Shown in pieces: positions 1 to 6,708 of a stretch of DNA of 12,046 bases (within the stretch, counting starts at the first letter, position 1; the number at the start of each line of letters is the position of its first letter). The stretch is from Saprospiraceae bacterium UBA3362 (lineage in GTDB: Bacteria > Bacteroidota > Bacteroidia > Chitinophagales > Saprospiraceae): the NCBI GenBank assembly GCA_002360455.1, contig DEQQ01000061.1, positions 1-12,046 on the forward strand, written 5' to 3'. The position numbers and the translations under genes were made by a program. The notes beneath the pieces were generated by a model. The model had not been told where the DNA came from. It did not search any database and saw only the letters and a program-made list of their open reading frames with translations.

Positions 1-71
1 ATTTCTTAGGGGGCCGTTACAGAACTATAACGTTTTTAATTTTAATAACTAAAAAAGTAATTTTTTTTAAA

Positions 72-102
72 AGTTTGGATGATTATAAAAATCATCCAAA
101 CT
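72..102 (-). terminator. Hairpin downstream of the minus-strand lipoprotein gene
   Basis: A perfect 12-bp inverted repeat (72-83 with 91-102, 7-nt loop 84-90) begins about 25 bp beyond the stop codon of the minus-strand gene. Read on the minus strand, the stem is followed by only three T residues and then an A-run, so the U-tract is weak. It may be a weak intrinsic terminator or a 3'-end stabilising hairpin. The perfect stem and its position are seen directly; the function is inferred. Confidence 0.45.
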
Positions 103-126
103 CTATTCAATAAATTTACTGAATTT

Positions 127-972
127 TTATGGGACTATTCCGCATGGTCTATCATCACACGGTAATGGTAATCCATTACATATAGTAGGATAAATACCAC
201 AAGTCGATGAACCTATTTGTTGAAATATTGGCGGAGAAGGCTTCACTGTTCCATTTGGAGGTGGCGCAGGTTCCCAACAAAAAGTTCTTGTCCTTTGACA
301 GCATTTACTCCCACAACTTAGTTGACTGAAATTTCCAGAGGTTAAATCATAACACCATTGGTAACATAACTCACGCAAAAAATCCGAAGAATAATAGGAG
401 TTATTAACACATGGTGGATGCCATGTATTTACATATGGAAAAACATACTCAGCTTCACAAATTAGAGAGGCCTGATAAGTCATTTGATCCAATACCACAT
501 CATAACCATGCCCTGGAAGATTGCTAAGGCAAGCATCACAAGCAGAACTGACAGAAGTTATAATAAAATTCCAAAAAGTGAAGGAAAATGTAGGAACACC
601 TGGATTCTGAATGAAATCATAGCAAACCCTGACGTTAAAAGCAACATTAACAGTAGTACAAACTGGGCAAGTGGGGTTTGGGGGCAGATTAACGGATCTG
701 TTGATGTGAGCCGTGCTACAAGTTTGTCCAGTAGCTGGAACTGCTGGCATACAAGCTGATGAAAATTGCGGAGGAATAATTCCTCTCGAAGATAAGACCT
801 TCCCGTTGTTAAATCTAGAATTAACTTCCTGAAAATACTCTTGAAATTGTTTTGAGCTAAAACCTTGTTCAGTCGTTGATAAATCAGGCTTATCAGCTTC
901 ATTTTGGCAAGAATAAGTTAAGAAAGAGATTAGGATGATTAAACCCAATCCTCGAAAAAATAAATGTTTCAT
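127..972 (-). CDS. Cysteine-rich secreted lipoprotein, function unknown
   Basis: A 281-aa protein starting MKHLFFRGLG, with a basic N-terminus, a hydrophobic stretch (residues 8-19) and a lipobox-like TYS-C ending at Cys22. It is therefore probably a lipid-anchored envelope or secreted protein, although Thr at -3 is not the best lipobox residue. The mature part is polar and holds about 19 further cysteines, including PVC, CDAC and KCC clusters, plus proline-rich stretches near the C-terminus. So many cysteines suggest disulfides formed in the periplasm or outside the cell. I recognise no catalytic motif or named family. It stands alone: the next gene upstream is over 800 bp away and on the other strand. 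The start at 972 is chosen because it supplies the signal peptide. Overlapping open frames on the other strand or in other frames have no such signal and are taken as shadows. Confidence 0.75.
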   Translation of the reverse strand: MKHLFFRGLGLIILISFLTYSCQNEADKPDLSTTEQGFSSKQFQEYFQEVNSRFNNGKVLSSRGIIPPQFSSACMPAVPATGQTCSTAHINRSVNLPPNPTCPVCTTVNVAFNVRVCYDFIQNPGVPTFSFTFWNFIITSVSSACDACLSNLPGHGYDVVLDQMTYQASLICEAEYVFPYVNTWHPPCVNNSYYSSDFLRELCYQWCYDLTSGNFSQLSCGSKCCQRTRTFCWEPAPPPNGTVKPSPPIFQQIGSSTCGIYPTICNGLPLPCDDRPCGIVP

Positions 973-1069
973 TTTTAAATTTTTTTAATGATGAATAAAA
1001 ATTGTTAACGAAACAGCTAAAGAGCAATTTTAAAAACCTATTTTTGCGGCCTAATTTGATGATTAGAGG

Positions 1070-1109
1070 GCCTGCGTCCCCATTTCGATGGGTGGTCGTG
1101 GGCTTTTTT
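1070..1109 (+). terminator. G/C-rich hairpin with T6 tract, no obvious parent gene
   Basis: Bases 1070-1081 pair imperfectly with 1090-1103 (GCC with GGC at the base, then wobble and Watson-Crick pairs, with two mismatches). Six T residues follow (1104-1109). This is the shape of an intrinsic terminator read on the plus strand. A smaller stem lies just upstream (CTAAT 1051-1055 with ATTAG 1062-1066). No plus-strand gene precedes it in the window, so it may end a small RNA, an antisense transcript of the lipoprotein gene, or nothing. Confidence 0.3.
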
Positions 1110-1369
1110 ATTGACTTTCGACTGTTTATATCTTTAATTTAACGTTTTGTTAATTTTTTTAGTTCTTGAAATTGGAATTAACATCTCTCTTCTCGCGCTT
1201 TTACAATGCGACAATAACCTTTTATCCGAAGTATTTACGCAAGCTAAAGGCAAAAAGATCTAGCAATAAAAAATATGGAACCAGCATTCTAATTTCATAA
1301 GCTAAGGGTTTTATTTTTTTGTGTAATTTAAATATAATACATCATTTGTATATTGTGCAAGTAAATTCC

Positions 1370-1383
1370 AAAAAAAAAAAAAA
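1370..1383. repeat. A14 homopolymer run
   Basis: Fourteen consecutive A residues in a non-coding stretch. Such runs are prone to length change by slippage. No gene depends on it here, so phase variation of a neighbour is unsupported. Confidence 0.9.
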
Positions 1384-1502
1384 TTTACTCTTTTTTATTT
1401 TCCGTTTTTTTATCTTTTGCACAGTGCCCATCAGTTCTTTTGGATTAATGGCATTGGCTGTGTTATCTGTCCAATCTACCCTCTACCCTCTTGCAGTCAT
1501 CC

Positions 1503-1528
1503 ACGGAGTATCTACGGAGTATCTACGG
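1503..1528. repeat. 11-bp tandem repeat, about 2.4 copies
   Basis: The unit ACGGAGTATCT occurs at 1503-1513 and 1514-1524, followed by a partial ACGG (1525-1528). Just upstream, TACCCTC is duplicated in tandem at 1477-1490. Both lie in the gene-free region and suggest slippage or sequence decay. Confidence 0.85.
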
Positions 1529-1674
1529 CTATGGAGTAGGATTGATCCTGAGGGTTGAGGAATTTAGCCAGGCTTTTCATTTACTTAAACATTTGTCTGA
1601 CTACAGATTATTGAATTCGGTTGAGATGTTTAGACAGCCTTAGCTCAAGGCCTAAATCATATTAAACTTTGCTT

Positions 1675-1682
1675 TATATTTG
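1675..1682 (+). promoter_or_regulatory. Candidate -7 element (TATATTTG) before the first structured repeat
   Basis: This is an exact match to the Bacteroidota -7 consensus TAnnTTTG. I see no clear TTG-type -33 element at the expected distance, so the call is tentative. If used, transcription would start about 6-8 bases downstream, almost exactly at the 5' edge of the structured repeat (1693). The repeat would then form the whole leader of the acyl-CoA dehydrogenase mRNA. Confidence 0.35.
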
Positions 1683-1692
1683 CGCATATTTT

Positions 1693-1784
1693 GTGTGAGG
1701 AGGCTGAAGGATCCTGCCGGAGGCAGAAGTGCGAAGCACCGAGTGAATAACGAGTCCGTAAGACTCCGACCCGAAGGGGCACAC
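1693..1784 (+). repeat. Structured intergenic repeat, copy 1 (leader of acyl-CoA dehydrogenase)
   Basis: A multi-armed inverted-repeat element ending 23 bp before the start codon at 1808. Pairings seen: closing stem GTGTG 1693-1697 with CACAC 1780-1784; GGAG 1699-1702 with CTCC 1764-1767, extended past one mismatch by CT/AG; arm 1 CTGCC 1714-1718 with GGCAG 1722-1726 (GGA loop); arm 2 GTGC 1729-1732 with GCAC 1736-1739 (GAA loop); arm 3 CCC 1770-1772 with GGG 1776-1778 (GAA loop). A competing local hairpin, GAGTC 1752-1756 with GACTC 1762-1766, would exclude the second helix. A second copy with the same architecture lies at 5540-5646. The two share 17 identical bases (1756-1772 and 5610-5626) plus TGTGAGGAG near the left end and GGGGCACA near the right. 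Nature unknown: leader RNA or dispersed repeat. Confidence 0.75.
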
Positions 1785-1807
1785 CATAAAACTTATATTG
1801 AAGATTC

Positions 1808-2938
1808 ATGAGAGAAAATTTGGATTTAATCAGACAGAGTGCCCGAGATTTTGCACAGACTCATATCAAGCCCAATTTTATGGAATGGGATGAAACACAG
1901 CATTTTCCTGTCGATCTTATGCATAAAATGGGTGAGCTTGGATTTTTGGGAGTTTTGGTTCCTGAAAAGTATCAGGGAGCGGGTTTGGGTTATCAAGAAT
2001 ACATCAGCATAATAGAAGAAATTGCCAAAGTTTGCGGCTCGATAGGCCTGAGCGTTGCTGCTCATAACAGCCTTTGTACAGGTCATATATTGAGTTTTGG
2101 AAATGAGGAGCAAAAATCAAAATATCTGCCTCTGTTGGCCACCGGAAAATGGATTGGTTCTTGGGGTCTTACAGAAGCCAATACAGGCTCTGACGCCATC
2201 CGTATGCAGTGTGTAGCCCATCCGGATGGTGACGACTGGGTAATCAATGGAACGAAAACATGGATCACTCACGGAAAATCTTCAAATGTAACCGTGGTCA
2301 TAGCTCGAACGGGAGAGCTTTTGGATAGCAAGGGAATGACTGCTTTCATTGTAGAGCGAGGAACTCCGGGGTTTTCTGCCGGAAAAAAAGAAAATAAACT
2401 GGGAATGCGAGCTTCAGAAACAGCAGAGATGATTTTTGAAAATTGCAGAATTCCCAAGTCTCAGGTGTTGGGAAATGTGGGAGAAGGTTTTATTCAGGCG
2501 ATGAAGGTTTTGGATGGAGGAAGAATCAGCATTGCTGCGCTGGGACTAGGTATTGCCAAAGGAGCTTATGAGGCTGCCGTACGATACTCTCAGGAGCGAC
2601 AACAGTTTGGCCAAGCCATTGCTCAGTTTCAAGGAATATCGTTCAAACTCACCGATATGGCGGTAAAAATTGAGGCCGCAGAATTGCTCACCAGACAGGC
2701 TGCAGATATGAAGGAACGCGGACTAAAAATGACAAAAGAGGCCGCCATGGCAAAATATTATGCTTCCGAAATCAGCGTAGAAGTAGCTACCGACGCTGTT
2801 CAAATTTTTGGCGGCTATGGTTATACTAAGGATTTTCCGGTTGAGAAATTTTATCGCGATTCCAAACTTTGCACCATAGGCGAAGGAACGTCTGAGATCC
2901 AAAAATTGGTCATTGCAAGAGAGGCTCTCAAAGCCTAA
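1808..2938 (+). CDS. Acyl-CoA dehydrogenase
   Basis: A 376-aa FAD-dependent flavoenzyme that oxidises an acyl-CoA to the trans-2-enoyl-CoA, passing electrons to electron-transfer flavoprotein, in fatty-acid or branched-chain amino-acid breakdown in the cytoplasm. The length is normal for the short/medium-chain family. Visible landmarks are the flavin/substrate loop LTEANTGSD (residues 121-129), the QQFGQAIAQFQG segment in the C-terminal helical domain, the QIFGGYGY motif, and the C-terminal GEGTSEIQ. In this last motif Glu359 is in the position of the catalytic base of butyryl-CoA dehydrogenase-type enzymes. Chain-length preference cannot be read from the sequence. The start at 1808 gives the usual N-terminus and has no Shine-Dalgarno sequence, as is common in this phylum. 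A structured repeat (1693-1784) fills the leader. recQ follows 54 bp later on the same strand and may be cotranscribed, with no functional link apparent. Confidence 0.93.
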   Translation: MRENLDLIRQSARDFAQTHIKPNFMEWDETQHFPVDLMHKMGELGFLGVLVPEKYQGAGLGYQEYISIIEEIAKVCGSIGLSVAAHNSLCTGHILSFGNEEQKSKYLPLLATGKWIGSWGLTEANTGSDAIRMQCVAHPDGDDWVINGTKTWITHGKSSNVTVVIARTGELLDSKGMTAFIVERGTPGFSAGKKENKLGMRASETAEMIFENCRIPKSQVLGNVGEGFIQAMKVLDGGRISIAALGLGIAKGAYEAAVRYSQERQQFGQAIAQFQGISFKLTDMAVKIEAAELLTRQAADMKERGLKMTKEAAMAKYYASEISVEVATDAVQIFGGYGYTKDFPVEKFYRDSKLCTIGEGTSEIQKLVIAREALKA

Positions 2939-2992
2939 TTCGACATTGGAATCTCAAAACCATAATAAGCTAACATTTATTTATATCAGACT

Positions 2993-5353
2993 ATGAATCT
3001 TGATGTAAGAGAATCGCTTAAGCTTCATTTTGGTTATGATGAATTCAGACCTCAACAAGAGAACATCATACGATCTGTACTTGAGGGTAAAGATGTTTTT
3101 GTTTTGATGCCTACGGGTGGCGGAAAATCCATTTGTTATCAATTGCCTGCAATGCTTAGACAGGGTATGGCGATTGTCATTTCTCCGCTGATAGCGCTCA
3201 TGAAAGATCAGGTACAGGCTCTGAGACAGAATGGGATTACTGCAGCTTATATTAATTCCAGCTTACATCAGCACGAAATCAATGATATAAGCCATCAATG
3301 CTTACAAGCTAAAATCAAGTTATTGTATCTGGCCCCAGAGACTTTTATTCAGCTCAAAACTCATTTTCTGCCTCAACTGGAAATTTCCTTTTTTGCAATA
3401 GATGAGGCGCATTGCATCAGCACTTGGGGACATGACTTCAGACCTGAGTATCAGCAATTGAACTGTATAAAAAGTGAATTTCCTAATGCCCAAATCATAG
3501 CATTAACAGCAACCTGTGATCGTGTAACCAAACAAGATATACTTCGACAATTGAATATGGAACACTGTCTTCAATTTGTCTCTTCTTTTGATAGACCAAA
3601 TTTGCATCTGGAAGTTATTCGGGGTGCAGCCGAAATTCAGAAGTTACAAAAGATAGCTTCCCTGCATCAAAAATATCCCAACGAATCCGGCATTGTGTAT
3701 TGCCTATCGAGAAAAACTACTGAGCAGATAGCAGAAAAATTGCAATCCTTAGGAATGCAATGCAAAGCTTATCATGCAGGACTTCCCAATTCTGAAAGAA
3801 GCCTAATTCAAGATGAATTTATGGAGGGAAAAATCAAGCTCATTGTAGCGACTGTGGCCTTCGGGATGGGCATAGATAAATCCGATGTTCGCTATATTGT
3901 TCATATTAATCTTCCTAAAAGTATGGAATCCTATTATCAGGAAATAGGTCGAGCAGGAAGAGACGGGCAGATGTCAGAAACCGTATTGTTTTATAATCTT
4001 GCGGATCTCATCATGCTCAAGAAATTTGCAATGGACAGCAGTCAACAGATTTTTCATCTGGAGAAATTAAAGTTAATACAACAATATGCGGAGGCAAGAC
4101 ATTGCAGAAGAAAAATATTGATCAATTATTTTGGAGAGCAAAGAGAGGAAAATTGCAATTTTTGTGATATCTGCGAAAACCCTCCAAAATTTGTAGATGG
4201 TACAGTCCTTGCACAACAGGCCTTATCAGCAATAGTCCGCACCGGAGAGACAGAAGCATCAGGAATGATCATCCAAATTTTGCGAAGAGCTGCCACTAAA
4301 GAGTTGTTGGCTAAAAATTATCATCTGCTTAAAACCTATGGTGTAGGACTTGAACATAGCAACGCAAAATGGCAATCCTATCTGTTGCAATTACTCCAAC
4401 TCGGTGCTGTTGAGCTGGATTTTGAACATCATTTTGCTCTAAAAATTACAGATTTTGGCAAAGACATTTTATACGGGAAAAAGCAAATCCTCTTTACTGA
4501 ATTTGAGCTATTGTCTGATCAAAAAAATAAAAACATACCAAAAAATCCGGATGTAGAATCAGACCGTTGGCAGGATCAATTATTCCAACGGTTGAGATCT
4601 CTGAGAAAGTCTATAGCCGAAGCCCAGGCTGTAGCGCCATTCATTATTCTTCACGACAGCAGTTTAAAAAAAATTGTTGAACTTCTGCCAACTCAATATT
4701 CTGAGATGATCCGCATATCAGGTTTTTCTCAAAATAAGATGGCCATGTATGGCAATGAATTTATAAATGTGGTAGTAGATTTTCTCAAGGAATTTCCTGA
4801 GCTCAAAGGGCAGAGTCATCGCATAGAGTTGACTGACCAATTGATAGAGTCCTGGGTAAATACCATGAGAGAAGAAAAAATCGAGCTAAAACATACCATT
4901 CTCGCCAATCTTCTCTACGGCAACAGTTCTGTGGCTTTTCTCGACAGCAGCTTGTTTGGTATAGCGGGATCGCAATTCAAAAAATCGGAATTACAACGGG
5001 AGCTCAAACTGTTTTTTACAAAAAATGTTTATCAAAAATTCAAAGAAGAAGCCCAAAGCTTTTTTAATGAAGATATTGTATTGAACAGTGAACAAGTTAC
5101 TGAATATATAAAGAGTATAAATCGAATCCCGTTGCAGCAACAGAGCGACGACCCGAATCTTTTGCCCTATAAAGCTGCTGCAAGAAAAGAGTTCAGAAGA
5201 GCTTTTGAGCCATGGACGGCAGAAGAAAAAGAACTTTTTGAGCAAATGTTAGAAGAATGTAATTCAATGGATCAGTACTGTGCAATTTTTGGAAGGAGCC
5301 CAAAAAGCATATCTGCTTATTATGAAAATTACGCAAAGCAAAGAGAATCGTAG
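2993..5353 (+). CDS. recQ: ATP-dependent DNA helicase RecQ, with long C-terminal extension
   Basis: A 786-aa superfamily 2 3'-5' DNA helicase for recombination and fork repair. Landmarks: RecQ motif 0 (FRPQQ, residues 18-22), Walker A TGGGKS (41-46), DEAH box (137-140) followed by CISTWGHDFRPEY, and motif VI QEIGRAGRDG (from about 316). Zinc ligands are Cys371, Cys388, Cys391 and Cys394, with the same C-x16-C-x2-C-x2-C spacing as the E. coli enzyme. An RQC winged helix follows, then a probable HRDC domain (about 526-600). The protein is some 175 residues longer than E. coli RecQ (609 aa). The extra part (about 610-786) ends in a helical segment starting PWTAEEKELF (740 onward) that resembles small SANT/HTH-like DNA-binding tails of other bacterial helicases; this resemblance is my inference. 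Start codon ATG 2993 is 54 bp after the acyl-CoA dehydrogenase stop; no Shine-Dalgarno sequence. Confidence 0.96.
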   Translation: MNLDVRESLKLHFGYDEFRPQQENIIRSVLEGKDVFVLMPTGGGKSICYQLPAMLRQGMAIVISPLIALMKDQVQALRQNGITAAYINSSLHQHEINDISHQCLQAKIKLLYLAPETFIQLKTHFLPQLEISFFAIDEAHCISTWGHDFRPEYQQLNCIKSEFPNAQIIALTATCDRVTKQDILRQLNMEHCLQFVSSFDRPNLHLEVIRGAAEIQKLQKIASLHQKYPNESGIVYCLSRKTTEQIAEKLQSLGMQCKAYHAGLPNSERSLIQDEFMEGKIKLIVATVAFGMGIDKSDVRYIVHINLPKSMESYYQEIGRAGRDGQMSETVLFYNLADLIMLKKFAMDSSQQIFHLEKLKLIQQYAEARHCRRKILINYFGEQREENCNFCDICENPPKFVDGTVLAQQALSAIVRTGETEASGMIIQILRRAATKELLAKNYHLLKTYGVGLEHSNAKWQSYLLQLLQLGAVELDFEHHFALKITDFGKDILYGKKQILFTEFELLSDQKNKNIPKNPDVESDRWQDQLFQRLRSLRKSIAEAQAVAPFIILHDSSLKKIVELLPTQYSEMIRISGFSQNKMAMYGNEFINVVVDFLKEFPELKGQSHRIELTDQLIESWVNTMREEKIELKHTILANLLYGNSSVAFLDSSLFGIAGSQFKKSELQRELKLFFTKNVYQKFKEEAQSFFNEDIVLNSEQVTEYIKSINRIPLQQQSDDPNLLPYKAAARKEFRRAFEPWTAEEKELFEQMLEECNSMDQYCAIFGRSPKSISAYYENYAKQRES

Positions 5354-5539
5354 AATGTACTTAGTGAACACAGTCCGGGTCCGGCCAGTGCATTTGGTCG
5401 ATCTGTAGGTTAAATTTGTATTAAAGATGAAGGATTTTGGCAGATCCTTGAAACTATTTGAACCCTCTATGAATTATCATAACAGGAAATTGTTGATTGG
5501 AAAGAAATCAGTTCTCATTCATTAAATAGATACAGATTT
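5354..5539. other. Spacer after recQ, left of the second structured repeat
   Basis: No gene is seen between the recQ stop and the second structured repeat. A TAnnTTTG match (TAAATTTG, 5411-5418) lies here, with TTTG at 5393-5396 only 14 bp upstream. That is shorter than the usual spacing of about 19-21 bp, so I do not call it a promoter. No clear terminator follows recQ. Confidence 0.5.
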
Positions 5540-5646
5540 CTGTGAGGAGTCTGGAGGGCTTGGTCAGGATGAAGCAGAGCGAATCCTGACGGATCGCGAA
5601 GCGAGAACCCCGTAAGACTCCGACCCACATAAAATGTGGGGCACAG
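5540..5646 (+). repeat. Structured intergenic repeat, copy 2 (upstream of the sigma factor gene)
   Basis: This is the second copy of the element at 1693-1784, ending 45 bp before the rpoD start. Pairings: closing stem CTGTG 5540-5544 with CACAG 5642-5646; GGAGTCT 5546-5552 with AGACTCC 5615-5621 (7 bp, perfect here); arm 1 GTCAGGAT 5563-5570 with ATCCTGAC 5583-5590 (12-nt loop); arm 2 TCGC 5594-5597 with GCGA 5601-5604 (GAA loop); arm 3 CCCACAT 5624-5630 with ATGTGGG 5634-5640 (AAA loop). Relative to copy 1 the outermost G-C pair becomes C-G, two pairs of arm 2 change on both sides, and arm 3 gains four pairs. These changes preserve the helices. A T7 run (5654-5660) follows, so the element might also act as a loose terminator for recQ; copy 1 has no such run. 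Confidence 0.75.
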
Positions 5647-5661
5647 CCAACACTTTTTTTC

Positions 5662-5669
5662 TAATTTTG
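5662..5669 (+). promoter_or_regulatory. Candidate -7 element (TAATTTTG) of the sigma factor gene
   Basis: This is an exact TAnnTTTG match, 22 bp before the rpoD start codon. No TTG-type -33 element is seen at the proper distance, because that position falls in the right end of the structured repeat. If active it would give a leader of about 15 nt and leave the repeat upstream of the transcription start. If transcription starts further upstream, the repeat lies in the leader. Confidence 0.3.
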
Positions 5670-5691
5670 AAATTCTCTACAAGCTTGCAGC

Positions 5692-6561
5692 ATGCGTCAA
5701 TTAAAGATCTCACAAAAAATCACGAATCGGGAAAGTGAAGCTTTGGAAAAATATCTGAACGATATTGCCAAAATAGATCAATTGACTCCGGAGCAAGAAG
5801 TAAGCCTTGCCAAACGCATCCAACAAGGGGATCATGCTGCCCTTGACGAAATGGTTAAGGCCAATCTGCGGTTTGTTGTTTCTGTAGCCAAGCAATATCA
5901 GAACAATGGGTTAACCCTTAATGACCTTATCAATGAGGGCAATGTGGGTCTGCTGAAAGCGGCAAGGAGATTTGATGAGACCAAAGGATTCAAGTTTATC
6001 ACCTACGCTGTATGGTGGATTCGACAAGCGATTCTTACTGCCATCATCGAGAATTCGAGAATGATCAGGCTTCCTCACAACAAGCATCATCTGACCGGAC
6101 AGATCAATCAGGCCTATCAAGATTTTTTGCAACACAATGAGCGCGAACCCAATCCTGAGGAACTTGCCGAGGTTTTTGGGCTGAGTTCTGAGGAGATTTC
6201 ATCGGTTTTGGAAAGCAATGCAAGGCCTGTTTCTCTCGATGCTCCATTGAATGACGAGGAAGGTTCGGGAGCTATTTTGGACATCCTTGGAGACAATTCT
6301 GAGGGTGCCAGTCCTGACATGGGCCTCATGGGAGAATCCCTCAAAAAAGAAATCCAGTTTGCCATGCGAAGCCTCTCCCCGAGAGAGAGAGAGGTAGTGT
6401 CCGCATTGTATGGATTGGAGGAGAATTCGCCAAGGACTATAGACGAGGTGGCCCAAATTTTTGGACTTTCGTTTGAGCGAGTGAGACAGATCAGAGAACA
6501 TGCTTTCAGGAGAATGAAAAAAAGTTTCAGGAGAGCCAATTTTAGCCCATTTGAAAGTTAA
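5692..6561 (+). CDS. rpoD: RNA polymerase sigma-70 factor, RpoD/SigA type (short Bacteroidota form)
   Basis: A 289-aa group 1/2 sigma factor that binds core RNA polymerase and recognises promoters. Region 1.2 covers about residues 14-47. Region 2 covers about 54-128 and includes NLRFVVSVAKQY, DLINEGNVGL, the -10 melting segment RFDETKGFKFITYAVWWIRQ and IRLP. Region 3 covers about 130-210. Region 4 has SLSPREREVV (from 227) and the -35 recognition helix ending ERVRQIRE (262-269). Region 1.1 is absent, as is normal for the primary sigma factor of this phylum. Some positions differ from the commonest Bacteroidota RpoD sequence (for example IIENSRMIRLPHNKHH after region 2), so it could be a second, group 2 paralogue. 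It is preceded by the second structured repeat; the next gene is 147 bp downstream. Confidence 0.93.
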   Translation: MRQLKISQKITNRESEALEKYLNDIAKIDQLTPEQEVSLAKRIQQGDHAALDEMVKANLRFVVSVAKQYQNNGLTLNDLINEGNVGLLKAARRFDETKGFKFITYAVWWIRQAILTAIIENSRMIRLPHNKHHLTGQINQAYQDFLQHNEREPNPEELAEVFGLSSEEISSVLESNARPVSLDAPLNDEEGSGAILDILGDNSEGASPDMGLMGESLKKEIQFAMRSLSPREREVVSALYGLEENSPRTIDEVAQIFGLSFERVRQIREHAFRRMKKSFRRANFSPFES

Positions 6562-6597
6562 AATTCTTTGAGAACCCTTACAAAAAACCAAAAATGA

Positions 6598-6611
6598 ATA
6601 TTAATTAATAT
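6598..6611. repeat. 14-bp perfect A/T palindrome after the sigma factor gene
   Basis: ATATTAATTAATAT is its own reverse complement and lies 37 bp after the rpoD stop. It could be a protein-binding site, but such palindromes arise easily in A/T-rich DNA. Confidence 0.4.
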
Positions 6612-6708
6612 ATAAGTTTTTGGAATAAAATACGTTATAGTTTGACCTAGAACTATTATTCCGCAGATCACTTTGGGATAAGTTCAAAATGATGTACCTT
6701 GCAAGCTC

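Larger units (their letters stand above)
973..1674. other. Long gene-free region left of the acyl-CoA dehydrogenase gene
   Basis: No convincing gene is seen on either strand. The stretch is A/T-rich and holds a hairpin with a T-tract (1070-1109), a 14-base A run (1370-1383), a 7-bp tandem duplication (TACCCTC at 1477-1490) and an 11-bp tandem repeat (1503-1528). An open frame at 1319-1558 runs through the A-tract and the tandem repeats and matches nothing I recognise, so I do not call it a gene. The composition fits a decayed or regulatory spacer. Confidence 0.5.

Noticed and set aside
558..902. 114-aa open frame overlapping the cysteine-rich lipoprotein in another frame
   Set aside because: It is a shadow; the 281-aa frame has a signal peptide and a consistent cysteine pattern.
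1503..1528. Short tandem repeats considered as a CRISPR array
   Set aside because: The 11-bp units are directly adjacent with no spacers. No CRISPR-like repeat-spacer pattern or cas gene is present in the window.
1319..1558. 79-aa open frame on the plus strand with a hydrophobic middle
   Set aside because: It runs through the A14 tract (lysines) and the tandem repeats, starts in low-complexity A/T DNA and matches no family I know. It is probably a chance frame.
5411..5418. TAnnTTTG match after recQ as a promoter
   Set aside because: The nearest TTTG (5393-5396) is only 14 bp upstream, shorter than the usual spacing, and no gene starts within 270 bp.
6117..6591. Long minus-strand open frames opposite the sigma factor gene
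   Set aside because: They are antisense shadows of a clear RpoD-family coding sequence, with no family resemblance of their own.
6617..6644. TTTTTG ... TATAGTTTG as a promoter of the 138-aa gene and purC
   Set aside because: The spacing is about 13 bp and the -7 element has one base too many against TAnnTTTG. It is possible, but too weak to list.
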